Counted from the first letter of the stretch, positions 24,757 through 36,179 are shown. The stretch is 64,000 nucleotides of DNA from Megaleporinus macrocephalus (GCA_021613375.1 CM038720.1:8867962-8931961); one strand, 5' to 3'. Translations and numbers: made by a program. The notes: generated by a model from the sequence alone, not told the origin.

Positions 24757-24891
24757 AGTCTGACGTTTAAAGAGAAGATGACAAGCCTGAAGTTCAAAGA
24801 GAGAACAACAGACCTGGACACCAGGAGTCATAAGTATTTGCTGCTGGCCTTGGTCAAGCTCATCCATGCTGACCCCAAACTTATGCTACAT
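24757..24891 (+). CDS. nf1: nf1 exon 13 (legacy 10b)
   Basis: 135 bp after a strong CT-rich tract and CTCCAG, donor GTGAGT, length as in human. It contains SLTFKEKMTSLKFKERTTDL and LVKLIHADPKLML (human residues about 465-509). Confidence 0.98.
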
Positions 24892-25258
24892 GTGAGTTTT
24901 TTGTGATATGAAGTGGCTACATTATGAACCAGTGAACCAGTAAGCATGAATATGATGAGCCAAGCCACTGTGTATTACTTTCTCATATTTCTTTGTCTCC
25001 TCTATGTTAGCTTATATAAATAATGTTCATCCTTTAAAAGCACTGATCAACAGCAGGTTTCATGTGTAATTATGTTTAACCAGCTTGGTCGCAGTGTCTT
25101 TTTAGTATTGTGATATAATTTCTTCTTCTTTTAACATTTGCAACAGTCAGTAGATGCACATGAACAAGGAGTGTGATACATTTGTACGTAATGTACAGTA
25201 CCATTCATCCATTGCTGCTTATGAGATGCCTAAGACTTTAGAAGTAGCTTCAATTAGT

Positions 25259-25505
25259 AGTGTAAGAAAATATCGAAATATGGAATATCGCGATATTACG
25301 TTTAGTGATACTGTATCGATTCTCAGCAACACAGTATCGATTATTCATTAACAGTTTACATGCAAACATTCCTGACAGACAGTGATTCATTGTGTGTTGC
25401 GTTTAAACCTCTGACCACTAGATGGCAGTGTTGTACTCCAACATTAACAAGCAGCACAAGGGTGCAAACCTATTTTAAGCATTGATAAATATGAATACTA
25501 TTCAT
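25259..25505 (+). mobile_element. hAT-like MITE, CTCF-motif family copy
   Basis: It has the TAGTGTAAGAAAATATCG end and the family core. An intact CTCF-type core CCACTAGATGGCAG is at 25415-25428. The right end is lost. Confidence 0.7.
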
Positions 25506-25555
25506 ATAGTGGTGCAGTTAGGTGTAATTTTAAACTGTTATTACAGCAGCACCAT

Positions 25556-25557
<2 letters not shown>

Positions 25558-25626
<69 letters not shown>
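25558..25626 (+). repeat. (ATT)n microsatellite
   Basis: About 22 ATT triplets directly before a SINE. Confidence 0.97.
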
Positions 25627-25627
<1 letters not shown>

Positions 25628-25900
25628 AAATGGGGCAGTCATGGGCTGAATGTTAGGGATCTAAGCTATGTGAGCTATCCGGTTTGATCCTCTGGACCAA
25701 CAGCACACGACTGAAGTGCCCTTGAGCAAGACACCTAATCCCCAACTGCTCCCCGGGCACCGTGGATAGGGCTGCCCACCGCTCTGGGCAAGTTTGCTCA
25801 CTGCCCTCTAGTGTGTATGTTCACTAGTGTGTGTGTGTATATGTGAGTGTTTACTGCGGAGGTCATATTGTGCTGTGTGCAGAGCCAAGTGGGAAATAGT
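25628..25900 (+). mobile_element. tRNA-derived SINE (second type)
   Basis: It contains GGGGCAGTCATGGGCTGAAT, ACTGAAGTGCCCTTGAGCAA and CCCAACTGCTCCCCGGGCAC, typical of a fish tRNA-related SINE. A shorter relative is at 49765-49845 (ACCGGAAGGTTGCCGGTTCA). Confidence 0.75.
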
Positions 25901-26043
25901 TCTAAATTCTAAATGAATAATGATAATAATATTAAAGATAATAATAATGATAATAATAATGACATCTATTTATTAGTTAATATGTTGACCAGAGAGATCT
26001 CCTGCACCACCAGTACTGACCTTTGTGTCTGTGTGTGGACCAG

Positions 26044-26157
26044 AACACAGGTAAACAGGGCCAGGAGATCCAGAGCAGCACAGCAGAGCTCATCACAGGT
26101 CTGGTGCAGCTGGTGCCTCTTGCCAACATGGGGGACATTTCCCAGGAGGCCATGGAG
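26044..26157 (+). CDS. nf1: nf1 exon 14 (legacy 10c)
   Basis: 114 bp, acceptor GGACCAG and donor GTGAGG, length as in human. Peptide STAELITGLVQLVP is identical to human, with a variable start NTGKQGQEIQS. It marks the approach to the cysteine/serine-rich domain. Confidence 0.97.
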
Positions 26158-26415
26158 GTGAGGTTTTATACACTGATTATTGTACTGTTAATTAAGGATA
26201 ATTAAAAAAATTGAAGCAGAGAATTGAAATATGCTAATTGGTAATGCTATTGTCTGTGATAGCTGCAGATGAACGTTGGTGGGAGAGATGCTAGAACATT
26301 CCTTGAGGCCCTGTTTGAGGGCGGGTTTGATCGCAGTAGTGGATTTGTGCTTGGTGTACTTTGCGTGGTCTTGTGTTGGTGATTAATCAGATGTGCTCTC
26401 TGTCTGTGATCGAAG

Positions 26416-26495
26416 GCTTTACTAGTTCTGCATCAGCCAGAGACCATTGAGCTGTGGAATCCAGACACTCCTATGGAGACCTTCTGGGATATCAG
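26416..26495 (+). CDS. nf1: nf1 exon 15 (legacy 11)
   Basis: 80 bp, length as in human. Peptide ALLVLHQPETIELWNPDTPM then ETFWDI. The acceptor GTGATCGAAG has a weak pyrimidine tract. The final codon is split (AG before GTACAG). Confidence 0.96.
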
Positions 26496-27167
26496 GTACA
26501 GTGAGACTGAGCAGAACTGAAACCTTTCAAGAACCAAGTAGGCGTTAAAGAAACCAAAGTTCTGCTTATCGGTTCCTACAGGCGCGATTGTTTCATGTAT
26601 GTAACATGAGGTTTGGGTGGGACTGAAAATGAATAGGGGGGAAAAAGAGGGATGAAAAAAAGGAATAACAACATAACAACCAAGCTGACCAGCAGAACAA
26701 AGCTCTGAAGAGCCGCTCTTCCGTTCATCATTAGAGTGAGACGAAGGCGGAAAGGGCCAGATGCTTTACTGGAACATCAGGTTCAGCACTGCTGCCATGT
26801 TACCACTGAATGATGCCACAACATCAGAGCGTTTTCATTGTCGGCTGAGTGTCTGATCTGGAAGCACATGAAACGATCAGATTTGCATGTTCGCCTGCTT
26901 CTGAAAACATCTGCGTCATGTTAAGGCAGGAAGTAGGATTTGTGCCACTTTACCAGCACCAAGTAATACAATCACAAACCATGACTATCACAGAGAACGA
27001 TGTGTCATCACCAACAATAAACATCACCAACAATAAACAAAGTAATGATTTAAGCCTAGTTTAAGCTTCATTCTGGTTGGGTGTATTTGTTTACTTTATA
27101 TACTGCATAACAGCAATACACAGAAACGGGTTAACGGGAGGTATCTGACTCTATTTTCTACCTTCAG
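26496..27167 (+). other. Intron without recognised features
   Basis: I see no repeat family or gene here. It ends in the acceptor CTACCTTCAG. Confidence 0.5.
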
Positions 27168-27291
27168 CTCGCAGGTCCTTTACTTCATCTGCAAGAAGCT
27201 GGTCGGCCATCAACTAATCAGCAGCACAGAGATCCTGAAGTGGCTGAGGGAGATCCTCATCTGCAGGAACAAATTTCTCCTCCGGAACAAA
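27168..27291 (+). CDS. nf1: nf1 exon 16 (legacy 12a)
   Basis: 124 bp, acceptor CCTTCAG and donor GTGAGC, length as in human. It contains SSTEILKWLREILICRNKFL and ends LRNK on a codon boundary. In human the next exon is legacy 12b. Here the following intron holds only a minisatellite and the next exon found is legacy 13. Confidence 0.98.
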
Positions 27292-27331
27292 GTGAGCTTC
27301 AGTCTTTCTTCTGCTCTTCTTACTTCACTTA

Positions 27332-29100
27332 GACTACCAGCCAAACATTTTAGATACACTACCAGACAAACGTTTTAGATACACTACCAGACAAACGTTT
27401 TAGATACACTACCAGACAAACATTTTAGATACACTACCAGACAAACGTTTTAGATACACTACCAGACAAACATTTTAGATACACTACCAGCCAAACGTTT
27501 TAGATACACTACCAGCCAAACGTTTTAGATACACTACCAGTCAAAGGTTTTAGATACACTACCAGTCAAACGTTTTAGATACACTACCAGACAAACGTTT
27601 TAGATACACTACCAGTCAAACGTTTTAGATACACTACCAGTCAAACGTTTTAGATACACTACCAGTCAAACGTTTTAGTACACTACCAGACAAACGTTTT
27701 AGTACACTACCAGACAAACGTTTTAGATACACTACCAGACAAACGTTTTAGATACACTACCAGACAAACGTTTTAGATACACTACCAGCCAAACGTTTTA
27801 GATACACTACCAGCCAAACGTTTTAGATACACTACCAGACAAACGTTTTAGATACACTACCAGTCAAACGTTTTAGATACACTACCAGTCAAACGTTTTA
27901 GTACACTACCAGTCAAACGTTTTAGATACACTACCGGTCAAACGTTTTAGTACACTACCAGACAAACGTTTTAGATACACTACCAGTCAAACGTTTTAGA
28001 TACACTACCAGTCAAACGTTTTAGTACACTACCAGTCAAACGTTTTAGATACACTACCAGCCAAACGTTTTAGAACACTACCAGTCAAACGTTTTAGATA
28101 CACTACCAGTCAAACGTTTTAGTACACTACCAGTCAAACGTTTTAGATACACTACCAGTCAAACGTTTTAGATACACTACCAGTCAAACGTTTTAGTACA
28201 CTACCAGTCAAACGTTTTAGATACACTACCAGCCAAACGTTTTAGTACACTACCAGTCAAACGTTTTAGATACACTACCAGTCAAACGTTTTAGATACAC
28301 TACCAGTCAAACGTTTTAGTACACTACCAGTCAAACGTTTTAGATACACTACCAGTCAAACGTTTTAGTACACTACCAGTCAAACGTTTTAGATACACTA
28401 CCAGCCAAACGTTTTAGTACACTACCAGTCAAACGTTTTAGTACACTACCAGTCAAACGTTTTAGATACACTACCAGCCAAACGTTTTAGATACACTACC
28501 AGTCAAACGTTTTAGATACACTACCAGTCAAACGTTTTAGTACACTACCAGTCAAACGTTTTAGATACACTACCAGTCAAATGTTTTAGATACACTACCA
28601 GTCAAACGTTTTAGTACACTACCAGTCAAACGTTTTAGATACACTACCAGCCAAACGTTTTAGATACACTACCAGTCAAACGTTTTAGATACACTACCAG
28701 TCAAACGTTTTAGTACACTACCAGTCAAACGTTTTAGATACACTACCAGTCAAACGTTTTAGATACACTACCAGCCAAACGTTATAGATACACTACCAGT
28801 CAAACGTTTTAGATACACTACCAGCCAAACGTTATAGATACACTACCAGCCAAACGTTTTAGATACACTACCAGCCAAACGTTTTAGTACACTACCAGTC
28901 AAACGTTTTAGATACACTACCAGTTAAATGTTTTAGTACACTACCAGTCAAACGTTTTAGTACACTACCAGTCAAACGTTTTAGATACACTACCAGCCAA
29001 ACGTTTTAGATACACTACCAGTCAAACGTTTTAAATCACTACCAGTCAAACGTTTTAGTTACACTACCAGTCAAACGTTTTAAATCACTATTGGCCAAAC
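27332..29100 (+). repeat. 24/25-bp minisatellite filling the intron where exon 12b is expected
   Basis: About 70 copies of ACACTACCAGTCAAACGTTT with linker TAGAT or TAGT, giving two unit lengths that alternate irregularly. The unit resembles the ACACTACCAGTCAAAAGTTT end of a common fish repeat, from which it probably expanded. It fills nearly all of the 1843 bp intron (27292-29134). No trace of the 156 bp legacy exon 12b is visible on either side. Confidence 0.96.
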
Positions 29101-29134
29101 ATTCACACTTCTTGTTCTTCATTTCTCTTTGCAG

Positions 29135-29381
29135 GAGCGAGCCACGACAGGCAGCGCGATCCCCATCAGCAGACAAGCCCAGGCCAAGCTAGAGGTCGGC
29201 CTCTACATGTTCTTGTGGAGTCCAGACATGGAGGCTGTGCTGGTGGCCATGTCCTGCTTCCGTCATCTCTGCGAGGAAGCAGATATCCGTTGCAGCGTGG
29301 ACGAGGTCCCCGTGCAGACCATCCTTCCCAATTACAATACCTTCATGGAGTTTGCCTCTGTCAGCAACATGATGGCCACAG
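29135..29381 (+). CDS. nf1: nf1 exon 18 (legacy 13), diverged start
   Basis: 247 bp against 250 bp in human. The first 14 residues (ERATTGSAIPISRQ) differ from human and lack its two cysteines there. From AQAKLEVGLYMFLW onward it is well conserved (VLVAMSCFRHLCEEADIRC, LPNYNTFMEFASVSNMM). The donor is an unusual GTTTCT. Exon 16 joins to this exon in frame. Confidence 0.96.
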
Positions 29382-29599
29382 GTTTCTTTCTTGCTGTTAT
29401 TCATCTCACAGTGAACAAATCTCAATATTAGTTCTGAATATAAAATGAATATCATGTGAAGTACCCACAAGATTCCATCAGCTCACTTGCCCCAGCCAAG
29501 CCCTACTGTGTTGAAGTTCTTGTTGTCCAGAAGAGGGCAGCCATGGCTTTCTTTCTATTTGTCTTTTTCACCCGTCTGCCTTTCCACTGTGTCCTCCAG

Positions 29600-29673
29600 G
29601 TCGCTCAGCCTTACAGAAGAGGGTCATGGCTTTACTGAGGAGGATAGAACATCCAACACCTGGTAACACAGAG
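29600..29673 (+). CDS. nf1: nf1 exon 19 (legacy 14)
   Basis: 74 bp, acceptor CCTCCAG and donor GTCAGG, length as in human. Peptide RSALQKRVMALLRRIEHPTP then GNTE. Confidence 0.97.
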
Positions 29674-29870
29674 GTCAGGACCGACTGCCCTTTATAACTG
29701 TACAGTTTACTGTTTACCTCCGCCCAGTCCTTACCTTCATATAGAACACTGACAGTAGTTAGTGAACTGTAATCATTTCTAATAGTACTGTGGTAAAAAA
29801 AATCAAAGGCCTTTCATTCATTTACTGTCCAATCAAAACAGCCATTAGGTACAATATATTTGTTTATTAG

Positions 29871-30409
29871 TAGAGATGGACGGTTCCCAATCGCCGATCA
29901 CCTTTTAGATCGAGGGCGGGGCTATATGCCACGGTAGGGCTACATGTAGTTATTAGCGCAAGCAAGTCATGAAACATGGTCTAAACTGGTTTATTACCAT
30001 TTTTAACCAGCTCATGTGAAACAGTATAATATTTTTAGCAAAATAAACAGTAAATAAACACTAAATCAAACAAATATCCCCAAAACTGTAATCTAATTTA
30101 AATTTAAAGTGAAAAAGCTAAAAAGCGTCTAGCAGCGCATGCTTTTCTCGCGAAGCTGCTGCTTCAGTCAGTCGAAAATGAAATGCTATGTTTTTCCACC
30201 TAGTGGTTGAGATAGGAATTGCAGGGACCTGGGCGGAGGGCGTTTACTAACACTAGCTGTAAATACAGAAATTAAGCTAATTGGTTCAACGCCATCGATC
30301 AGCTCTCGGGATCAGCTAAATTGGAGAAATATCAGCCAATCACCGATCACATATTTTGATTACAAATCGGCCGATACCGATACATACCCGATCGATCCTT
30401 CCATCTCTA
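29871..30409 (-). mobile_element. hAT-like element (TAGAGATGG family), perfect target duplication
   Basis: 539 bp, ends TAGAGATGGACGG and GATCCTTCCATCTCTA. The flanks are identical TTTATTAG repeats (29863-29870 and 30410-30417). Confidence 0.9.
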
Positions 30410-30718
30410 TTTATTAGTTTATTTGTTTGTATATATAAGATAAAGATATAGGATAAAGTCAAAGTGGAAACACAGCACTTAAAGCCTCCATCAAGCTCCA
30501 CCCTTCAGATCTGAGAACATCCACAGGTGTTTCTGTCCATCCTTGTCCAGTGAGAGAAGGCAGCTCAGCGCTATGGGGTCTGAAAGGATGTCTAGCTGTT
30601 CGAGAAGCTGCTCACTGAGAAAAGGAGATACAGATACAATAATCAAAGAAGCTGCTGCTGTTCTCAGAACACTGGATTGACCAGCTGAGAGTCCAGTTCA
30701 CAGAATGTGTTTGCTTAT

Positions 30719-32943
30719 ACAGGGTGAGGTCAGAAGTCTCAGGACACCTGTTTTATTTCAGAAATGACGCATCTGAATACCCCAGCAAGTAATCTTTTAG
30801 GCCAGGGGTCCTACAAGGTCCCAATACTGGAAATTTCTTCAGGCCAAGGTCCGGACCATCATAACGTGTGTTCTGATTCAGTGGTGTATCCTGTTTAATA
30901 TCAGCATCTTATACCATCAGCTACTGAAACACCAACACACCACACATACCCTTCAGTATATTTCAGTATATTTACTGATTACATTTACGGCATTTAGCAG
31001 ACGCTCTTATCCAGAGCGACTAACAAAAGTGCTTAGTGTTCAGTTAGAGTATGAATCTCTATCTAGTACAAACAGGTTTAAGTCCAAACCACTCTTATAC
31101 TCAAACACTGCCATAAACACAGGGCCAATGCTGATACCTAGAAACAAGACAATGCAATACCTAGCAAGACTGGAACACCTACAGAGAAGAGAATAAATAC
31201 AAACAAATAAATGATTAAATGCTGAACTAAATTAATTACTTATAAAACTTCAAATAAATGTTTTTTTCCCCTCACTTAAAGTAAACACAAAGGCTGTACA
31301 AAAAACAGAATGCTGTTTTTAAAAAAAGTGAGAAATAGTAAATAAAATATGAGTCTTCTTGTTAACTCGATTTAACATCTTAACAGTTTAATCTCTCTCT
31401 TGTTTTCAGTGAGAGAAGTGAGCTCTTGGCTGTCCAGCCAGGACTGGGCTGAAATGGTGTGAGGGCCGTTCTCACACACATAAGACAGATACGTGGCTAT
31501 GTTTAATTCTTCACGCTCTCAGAACATATGAGTTGGTGGTTTGGAGCTGCCTTTGAGAAGAATAAACATGTCTCGGTCCATTCTTGGTTCAAAAATCGGT
31601 TTTCGTTGCTGAGTTTCCTTTTTTTGTTGAGCCTTTCTCCGACTGCTGCTTCCCACTTCGTACCTCACCTGTGTGAGCGCTGCGTGCCCGAATCTGCACA
31701 GACCTGATTGGCTGAGGAGAGCCGTTGGTGATCTTACAGCGCACGTGATTGGTCAGTGAGTTTACTGCACCGCAAAGCCCGTATACCGTAAAGAGAAGAA
31801 ACATTCCGCCGTCTGGGTCATCTTGAAAGTCGCCATGTTGGATGAAGGTCAAGTTTTTCCAATGGGAAGGTGGTCATGTAGCAGATCAAAGAAGACTAGA
31901 ACTGTCTCAGAAATCGATTGACACTCAGTGTGCTGTCCCTGGTGCTGAACACAGATCTGAAGGTGCAGTTCAGCTCCAGGGACAGCACATTAACAATGTT
32001 CGATGTGGTTGGTGTTGCAACTTTCTGTGTAGATATTGCTAATCCGGTTGCATCAATTGATTTCTGAGGCAATTCTGGTCTTCTTTGATCTGCTATACGA
32101 CTAAAGAGTGGTCATTAGCCCAGACATTGTCCATTGCAGACCCAAACCAATCAACTATTGAGAATGATTTAATTTTAACTGTGTTTATTTTAAGAGCTGG
32201 AGCTTTTCTTGTCTTTACGGTATACGAGCTTTACGACGCAGTGAGACCAATCACGTGCACTGTAAGATCACCGAAGGCTCCTCAGCCAATCAGATCTGTG
32301 CACACAGGCGAGGTATGAAGCAGTCGGAGACTAAAGCGAGTCAGAAAGAATAAGGAGCTCTAAAAACAGAAAAGTGAACAGAGAGAACTGAGTGTTTAAC
32401 AGGAACGGTTCTGGAATGAACCTGCTCGTCTAGTTCTGGAGAACACCGCTCTGTACAACCAACATGTTAATCTGAGAAGCTGAGTTAACAAGAAGACCAA
32501 GTTTTATTTACTTTCTCTACAAATAAACACTTTAAGATGCTCCTTTTTAAAAAACATTCTGTTCTTTTAATGTTATTATTAAAGTGAGTTAAAAAAACAT
32601 TTATTAGAAGTTTATAAATAATTAATTCAGTTCAGCATTTAAACAGTAAATATACTGAAATATACTGAACGGTATGTGTGATGTGTTAGTGTTTCAGTAG
32701 CTGATGGTATAAGATGCTGATACTAGTTAACTTAAATATACAGGATACACCACTGAATCACAACACAAGAAATTATGACGGTCCGGACCTTGGCCTGAGG
32801 AAATCTCCTTTACCTGGGCATTACTGAATTCTAATTAAAAGACCTAAAAGATCTCAGCCATTACTTGCTGGGGTATTGAGATACTTCATTTTCCCTTTTG
32901 TTTTTGAAATACAAGAGTGTCCTGACACTTTTCACTCACCCTG
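30719..32943. mobile_element. Foldback element with long inverted arms and a central hairpin
   Basis: The outer ends CAGGGTGAG and CTCACCCTG sit between TA dinucleotides. The arms mirror each other over several hundred bases: left GTGTATCCTGTTTAATATCA and ATACCATCAGCTACTGAAAC; right the complement near 32660-32790. Two further mirrored layers lie at the centre: AGCAGATCAAAGAAGAC (31879 on) against GTCTTCTTTGATCTGCT, and TGTGCTGTCCCTGG (near 31929) against CCAGGGACAGCACA (near 31975). The left arm is interrupted at about 30980-31230 by another common fish repeat (GGCATTTAGCAGACGCTCTT). A TA target would suggest a Tc1/mariner-type mover; no transposase is visible. Confidence 0.7.
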
Positions 32944-33539
32944 TACTTTACAGTGGACACACTAAATACTGAAATAGTTTACTGAAACAAAGAATTTGTT
33001 AGAAATGTTTTTTCCTGACACTTTCAAATGGATTAATTGGACTGAATGGCTGTTTTGACTGAAAAAAAAACAAAACAAAAAACACTGATGTTTGTATAGT
33101 ACTGTCATTTCTAATACATCAGTGACTGTGCTCCTCAGAACAGCTCTCTGAGATGAAATCTTATCAGTTAAAATATTACACTGGAAGTCATTGCCAAGAC
33201 TACTAGCACTGGCTGAAGTACTACACAATGAAAAACAGCTGTGTTTAACATGGTAATACAACATAACAACATTTACAAATTCTCCAGCGTTTAAAGAGAA
33301 TGCATGGAATGTATCGTCTCTGTCCGAAGTAAAACAAGTAGCTCCAAACCTGCAGCTTCACAGGAGAGGACTGTCGTTCCTTAGACATATATTTTAGCCA
33401 AAAAGCAATTTACAGAGCTAAACTAAACCGACCGGAGCAAATCATAACAATCAATTCATAGAAAAAGCAGGTTCTTTATTTCATCTTTCACCATCGTCAA
33501 TACAGACCAACAGAACACTCACCATGAACATGCAAAAAA

Positions 33540-33570
<31 letters not shown>

Positions 33571-34080
33571 AAAATCATCTTTTATACCCTCCTTTTTAAA
33601 ATCTGTTTGCTTGTGGAAAGTACCATTAAGTCCAAGCCAGGAGTTAATTATGTCTTAACTAATTAAATTTCATGACCTCATGCCTCCGTACATGACACCA
33701 TGTTTCCATCTTCTACCTGAGAAAGTCTTCCTCCCAAACCAGGACTCCAATGCACACCCCCACCCATCCACCCATCCTTTGCATAGTTCCCAGCAAATTC
33801 AAAGGTCACAAGCTAGCCTCCCTAACCACCTCATACCTACATCATTTCTGCCTAGCTGACCTTTTGTGGCTGGCTTCACTACAGGTTCAACCTAAGTTTG
33901 ATTGCACTCACTTGACCTGGAGTCTCTGGCCTTATTTTAATACAAATCAGATTATATATAGATTTCTATATAAATAAGTGCCATAAGTGACGTAAATAAA
34001 CGTTCTCATTGCGTTTCTATAGCTTTTTAAAATGTAAAATGTCATGAATAAGCTTTCTTTCCACATGCCAAAGTTTTTCT
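32944..34080 (+). other. Intron sequence with a short (ATAA)n run
   Basis: An (AATA)n run lies near 33538-33575. I recognise no other element or gene. Confidence 0.5.
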
Positions 34081-34094
34081 TTAACACCTTAAAA

Positions 34095-34950
34095 GCCATA
34101 ACTTAAATTTAAAACTGACAGGACAAAATCTGTCCTGGCAATGCAAGTCAATGGAACCAGAAAGTATATCTGGAGCATTTCTATTAGAGATGGAAGGATC
34201 AAAATTTGTGATCGGCGAACGACCGATATTTCTCCAATTTAGTCGATCTCCATTCCGGTAAACAAATGAGCCTAATTTCTGTATTTCCAGCTAGCGTTTC
34301 ATCCAGGAAGAGGAGCCCTCATTAAAAACCTCCTCCGGCCAGTTCCTATCTAAACCACTAGGTGGAAATACACACCCTTTCATTTTCCACAGACTGACTA
34401 AAGCAGCGGCCTCACGAGAGGTTACAGCGCCTGGCTGCTTGTTACCGTATGTGACGCAGACTCATCCAGGACGTTTAGTAACATCTGTAACATCAATGTG
34501 TCTCGTTGGGGAACCAGAACAAAGACATTTAACACTATTAATCTGATACGGCACTTCAGAGACACCACACAGCTCAACACAGTGAGTATCAGAACACCGT
34601 GCAGACCAGATCTGACCGGTACGAACAGCAGCAACAGCCAGAGAGCTAAAGAACCACAGCCAGAGTGATTGAGTTTATAGTTCTAGATAACCTGGTTTCC
34701 ACCAGGTTTCATGACTTGCTTGCGCTAATATCTATGTGTAGCTCTGCCGTGGCATATAGCCCCGCCCTCAATCGGTATCGGCTATCGCCCGATCACGCTG
34801 AAAGGTGATCGGCGATCGGAATCAGCTCAAAAACGCTGATCTGTCCTTCTCTAATTTCTATTGGTCCATTCTAACTGCCCTGTTTAGATGTTTCTTAAAA
34901 AAATGGAGATCCTTGTTCTTGTTTGGACAGTGACGATATATTAGGAACAT
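34095..34950 (+). mobile_element. MITE (GTCAATGGAACCAGA family) split by a hAT insertion
   Basis: The left part has CAAGTCAATGGAACCAGAAA and GAGCATTTCTAT. The right part resumes after the hAT with ATTTCTATTGGTCCATTC and ends at GACAGTGACGATATA. The hAT is therefore younger than this MITE. Confidence 0.75.
34185..34853 (+). mobile_element. hAT-like element (TAGAGATGG family) nested in a MITE
   Basis: 669 bp, from TAGAGATGGAAGGATC to CTGTCCTTCTCTA. Identical target repeats ATTTCTAT are at 34177-34184 and 34854-34861. Confidence 0.92.
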
Positions 34951-34996
34951 GCTGATGATGCGACTTCACTTCCGGTAACTGTGAATATCTTTGCAG

Positions 34997-35080
34997 GCCT
35001 GGGAAGACACGCACGCTAAATGGGAGCATGCCACCAAACTCATTCTCAACCATCCAAAAACAAAGCTGGAAGACTGTCAG
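34997..35080 (+). CDS. nf1: nf1 exon 20 (legacy 15)
   Basis: 84 bp, acceptor TTTGCAG and donor GTAGAA, length as in human. Peptide AWEDTHAKWEHATKLILNHP, then KTKLEDCQ. It is followed by an intron of only 90 bp. Confidence 0.97.
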
Positions 35081-35170
35081 GTAGAAGTTCTCTGTACTTT
35101 CTCAATGTATGGATTATTAGATCCTTAAACATGGTACCAAAAGATGTTTCTTCATTTTGTTCTGTTTCAG

Positions 35171-35512
35171 GAATGGATCAACATGACCGGTTTCCTATGT
35201 GCACTCGGTGGGGTCTGTTTACAGCAGAGGAATACGCCGGGCCTGGTCACCTACAGCCCCCCAATGGGACCGTTGAGCGAGCGCAAGGGCTCCATGATCT
35301 CAATGGGATCGTGCGAGGGCAACGCCGAGACGCCCCTCAGCAAGTTTCTGGACCGGCTGCTCTCGCTCATGGTGTGCAACCACGAGAAGGGCGTCCAGAT
35401 CCGCAACAACGTCAAAGACCTGGTGGGCTTGGAGCTGAGCCCGGCCCTTTACCCCATGCTCTTCAACAAGCTCAAGAACAGCATCAGCCGCTTCTTTGAC
35501 GCCCAGGGACCG
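35171..35512 (+). CDS. nf1: nf1 exon 21 (legacy 16), shortened at its 5' end
   Basis: 342 bp against 441 bp in human. It starts EWINMTGFLCALGGVCLQQR, which in human lies 32 residues into the exon. The missing human segment holds the R-R-M-S site (S818). The 90 bp intron before it is too short to hide a separate exon and stops in frame if read through. The rest is conserved (TYSPPMGPLSERKGSMIS, DLVGLELSPALYPMLFNKLK); the loop NHEKGVQIRNN is one residue shorter. Confidence 0.96.
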
Positions 35513-35734
35513 GTCAGTGGCTTTAAAGATTAACCTCTGGCTCTCAATCCTGGCCCATCCCTGCATGTTTTGGGGTTTTACTTGTATTAACACACCTGAT
35601 GACTTTCATCATTGGGTTCTCCAGGACCAGAATTAAGAGATACCGCTTTGGATCCTCAGGGTGGTGGTTCTGATGGGGTGTCTTATTGTTTGCATCAGGT
35701 GCTTAGGGTTTACAGAGCTGCCTGTCTTTTGTAG

Positions 35735-35874
35735 GTACCCATCAATGAGACCAACACACAGTTTGTGGAGCAGACCATTGCTATAATGAAGAACTTGCTA
35801 GATAACCACACAGAAGGCAGCTCTGAACATCTGGGCCAGGCCAGCATCGAGACCATGATGCTCAACCTGGTCAG
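35735..35874 (+). CDS. nf1: nf1 exon 22 (legacy 17)
   Basis: 140 bp, acceptor TTTGTAG and donor GTAAGA, length as in human. Peptide NTQFVEQTIAIMKNLLDNHT and EGSSEHLGQASIETMMLNLV are identical to human. The final arginine codon is split. Confidence 0.98.
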
Positions 35875-36056
35875 GTAAGAGAATGTCTAGGTATGTTTGC
35901 CTTGTGTAAATAGTGCACACGTGTGGTGTGGTGTTGTGTGTCCTGTAGAGCTGTAAGATGTGAACAAGATCACGAGATCTAGACATCACGAGATGTCTAT
36001 CTCTTGCCCCCTACATGGTTTTCCTCTGTCCTTTCTGAATCCTGTTGTGTTGGCAG

Positions 36057-36179
36057 GTATGTGCGCATCTTGGGAAACATGGTTCACGCCATCCAGATCA
36101 AAACCAAGCTGTGCCAGCTGGTCGAGGTGATGATGGAGCGCCGAGATGATCTGTCCTTCTGCCAGGAGATGAAGTTCAG
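36057..36179 (+). CDS. nf1: nf1 exon 23 (legacy 18)
   Basis: 123 bp, acceptor TTGGCAG and donor GTGAGG, length as in human. Peptide YVRILGNMVHAIQIKTKLCQ, LVEVMMERRDDLSFCQEMKF. Nearly invariant. Confidence 0.98.

Noticed and set aside
27332..29100. Regular repeats resembling a CRISPR array
   Set aside because: The units are contiguous with no unique spacers, and the genome is vertebrate.
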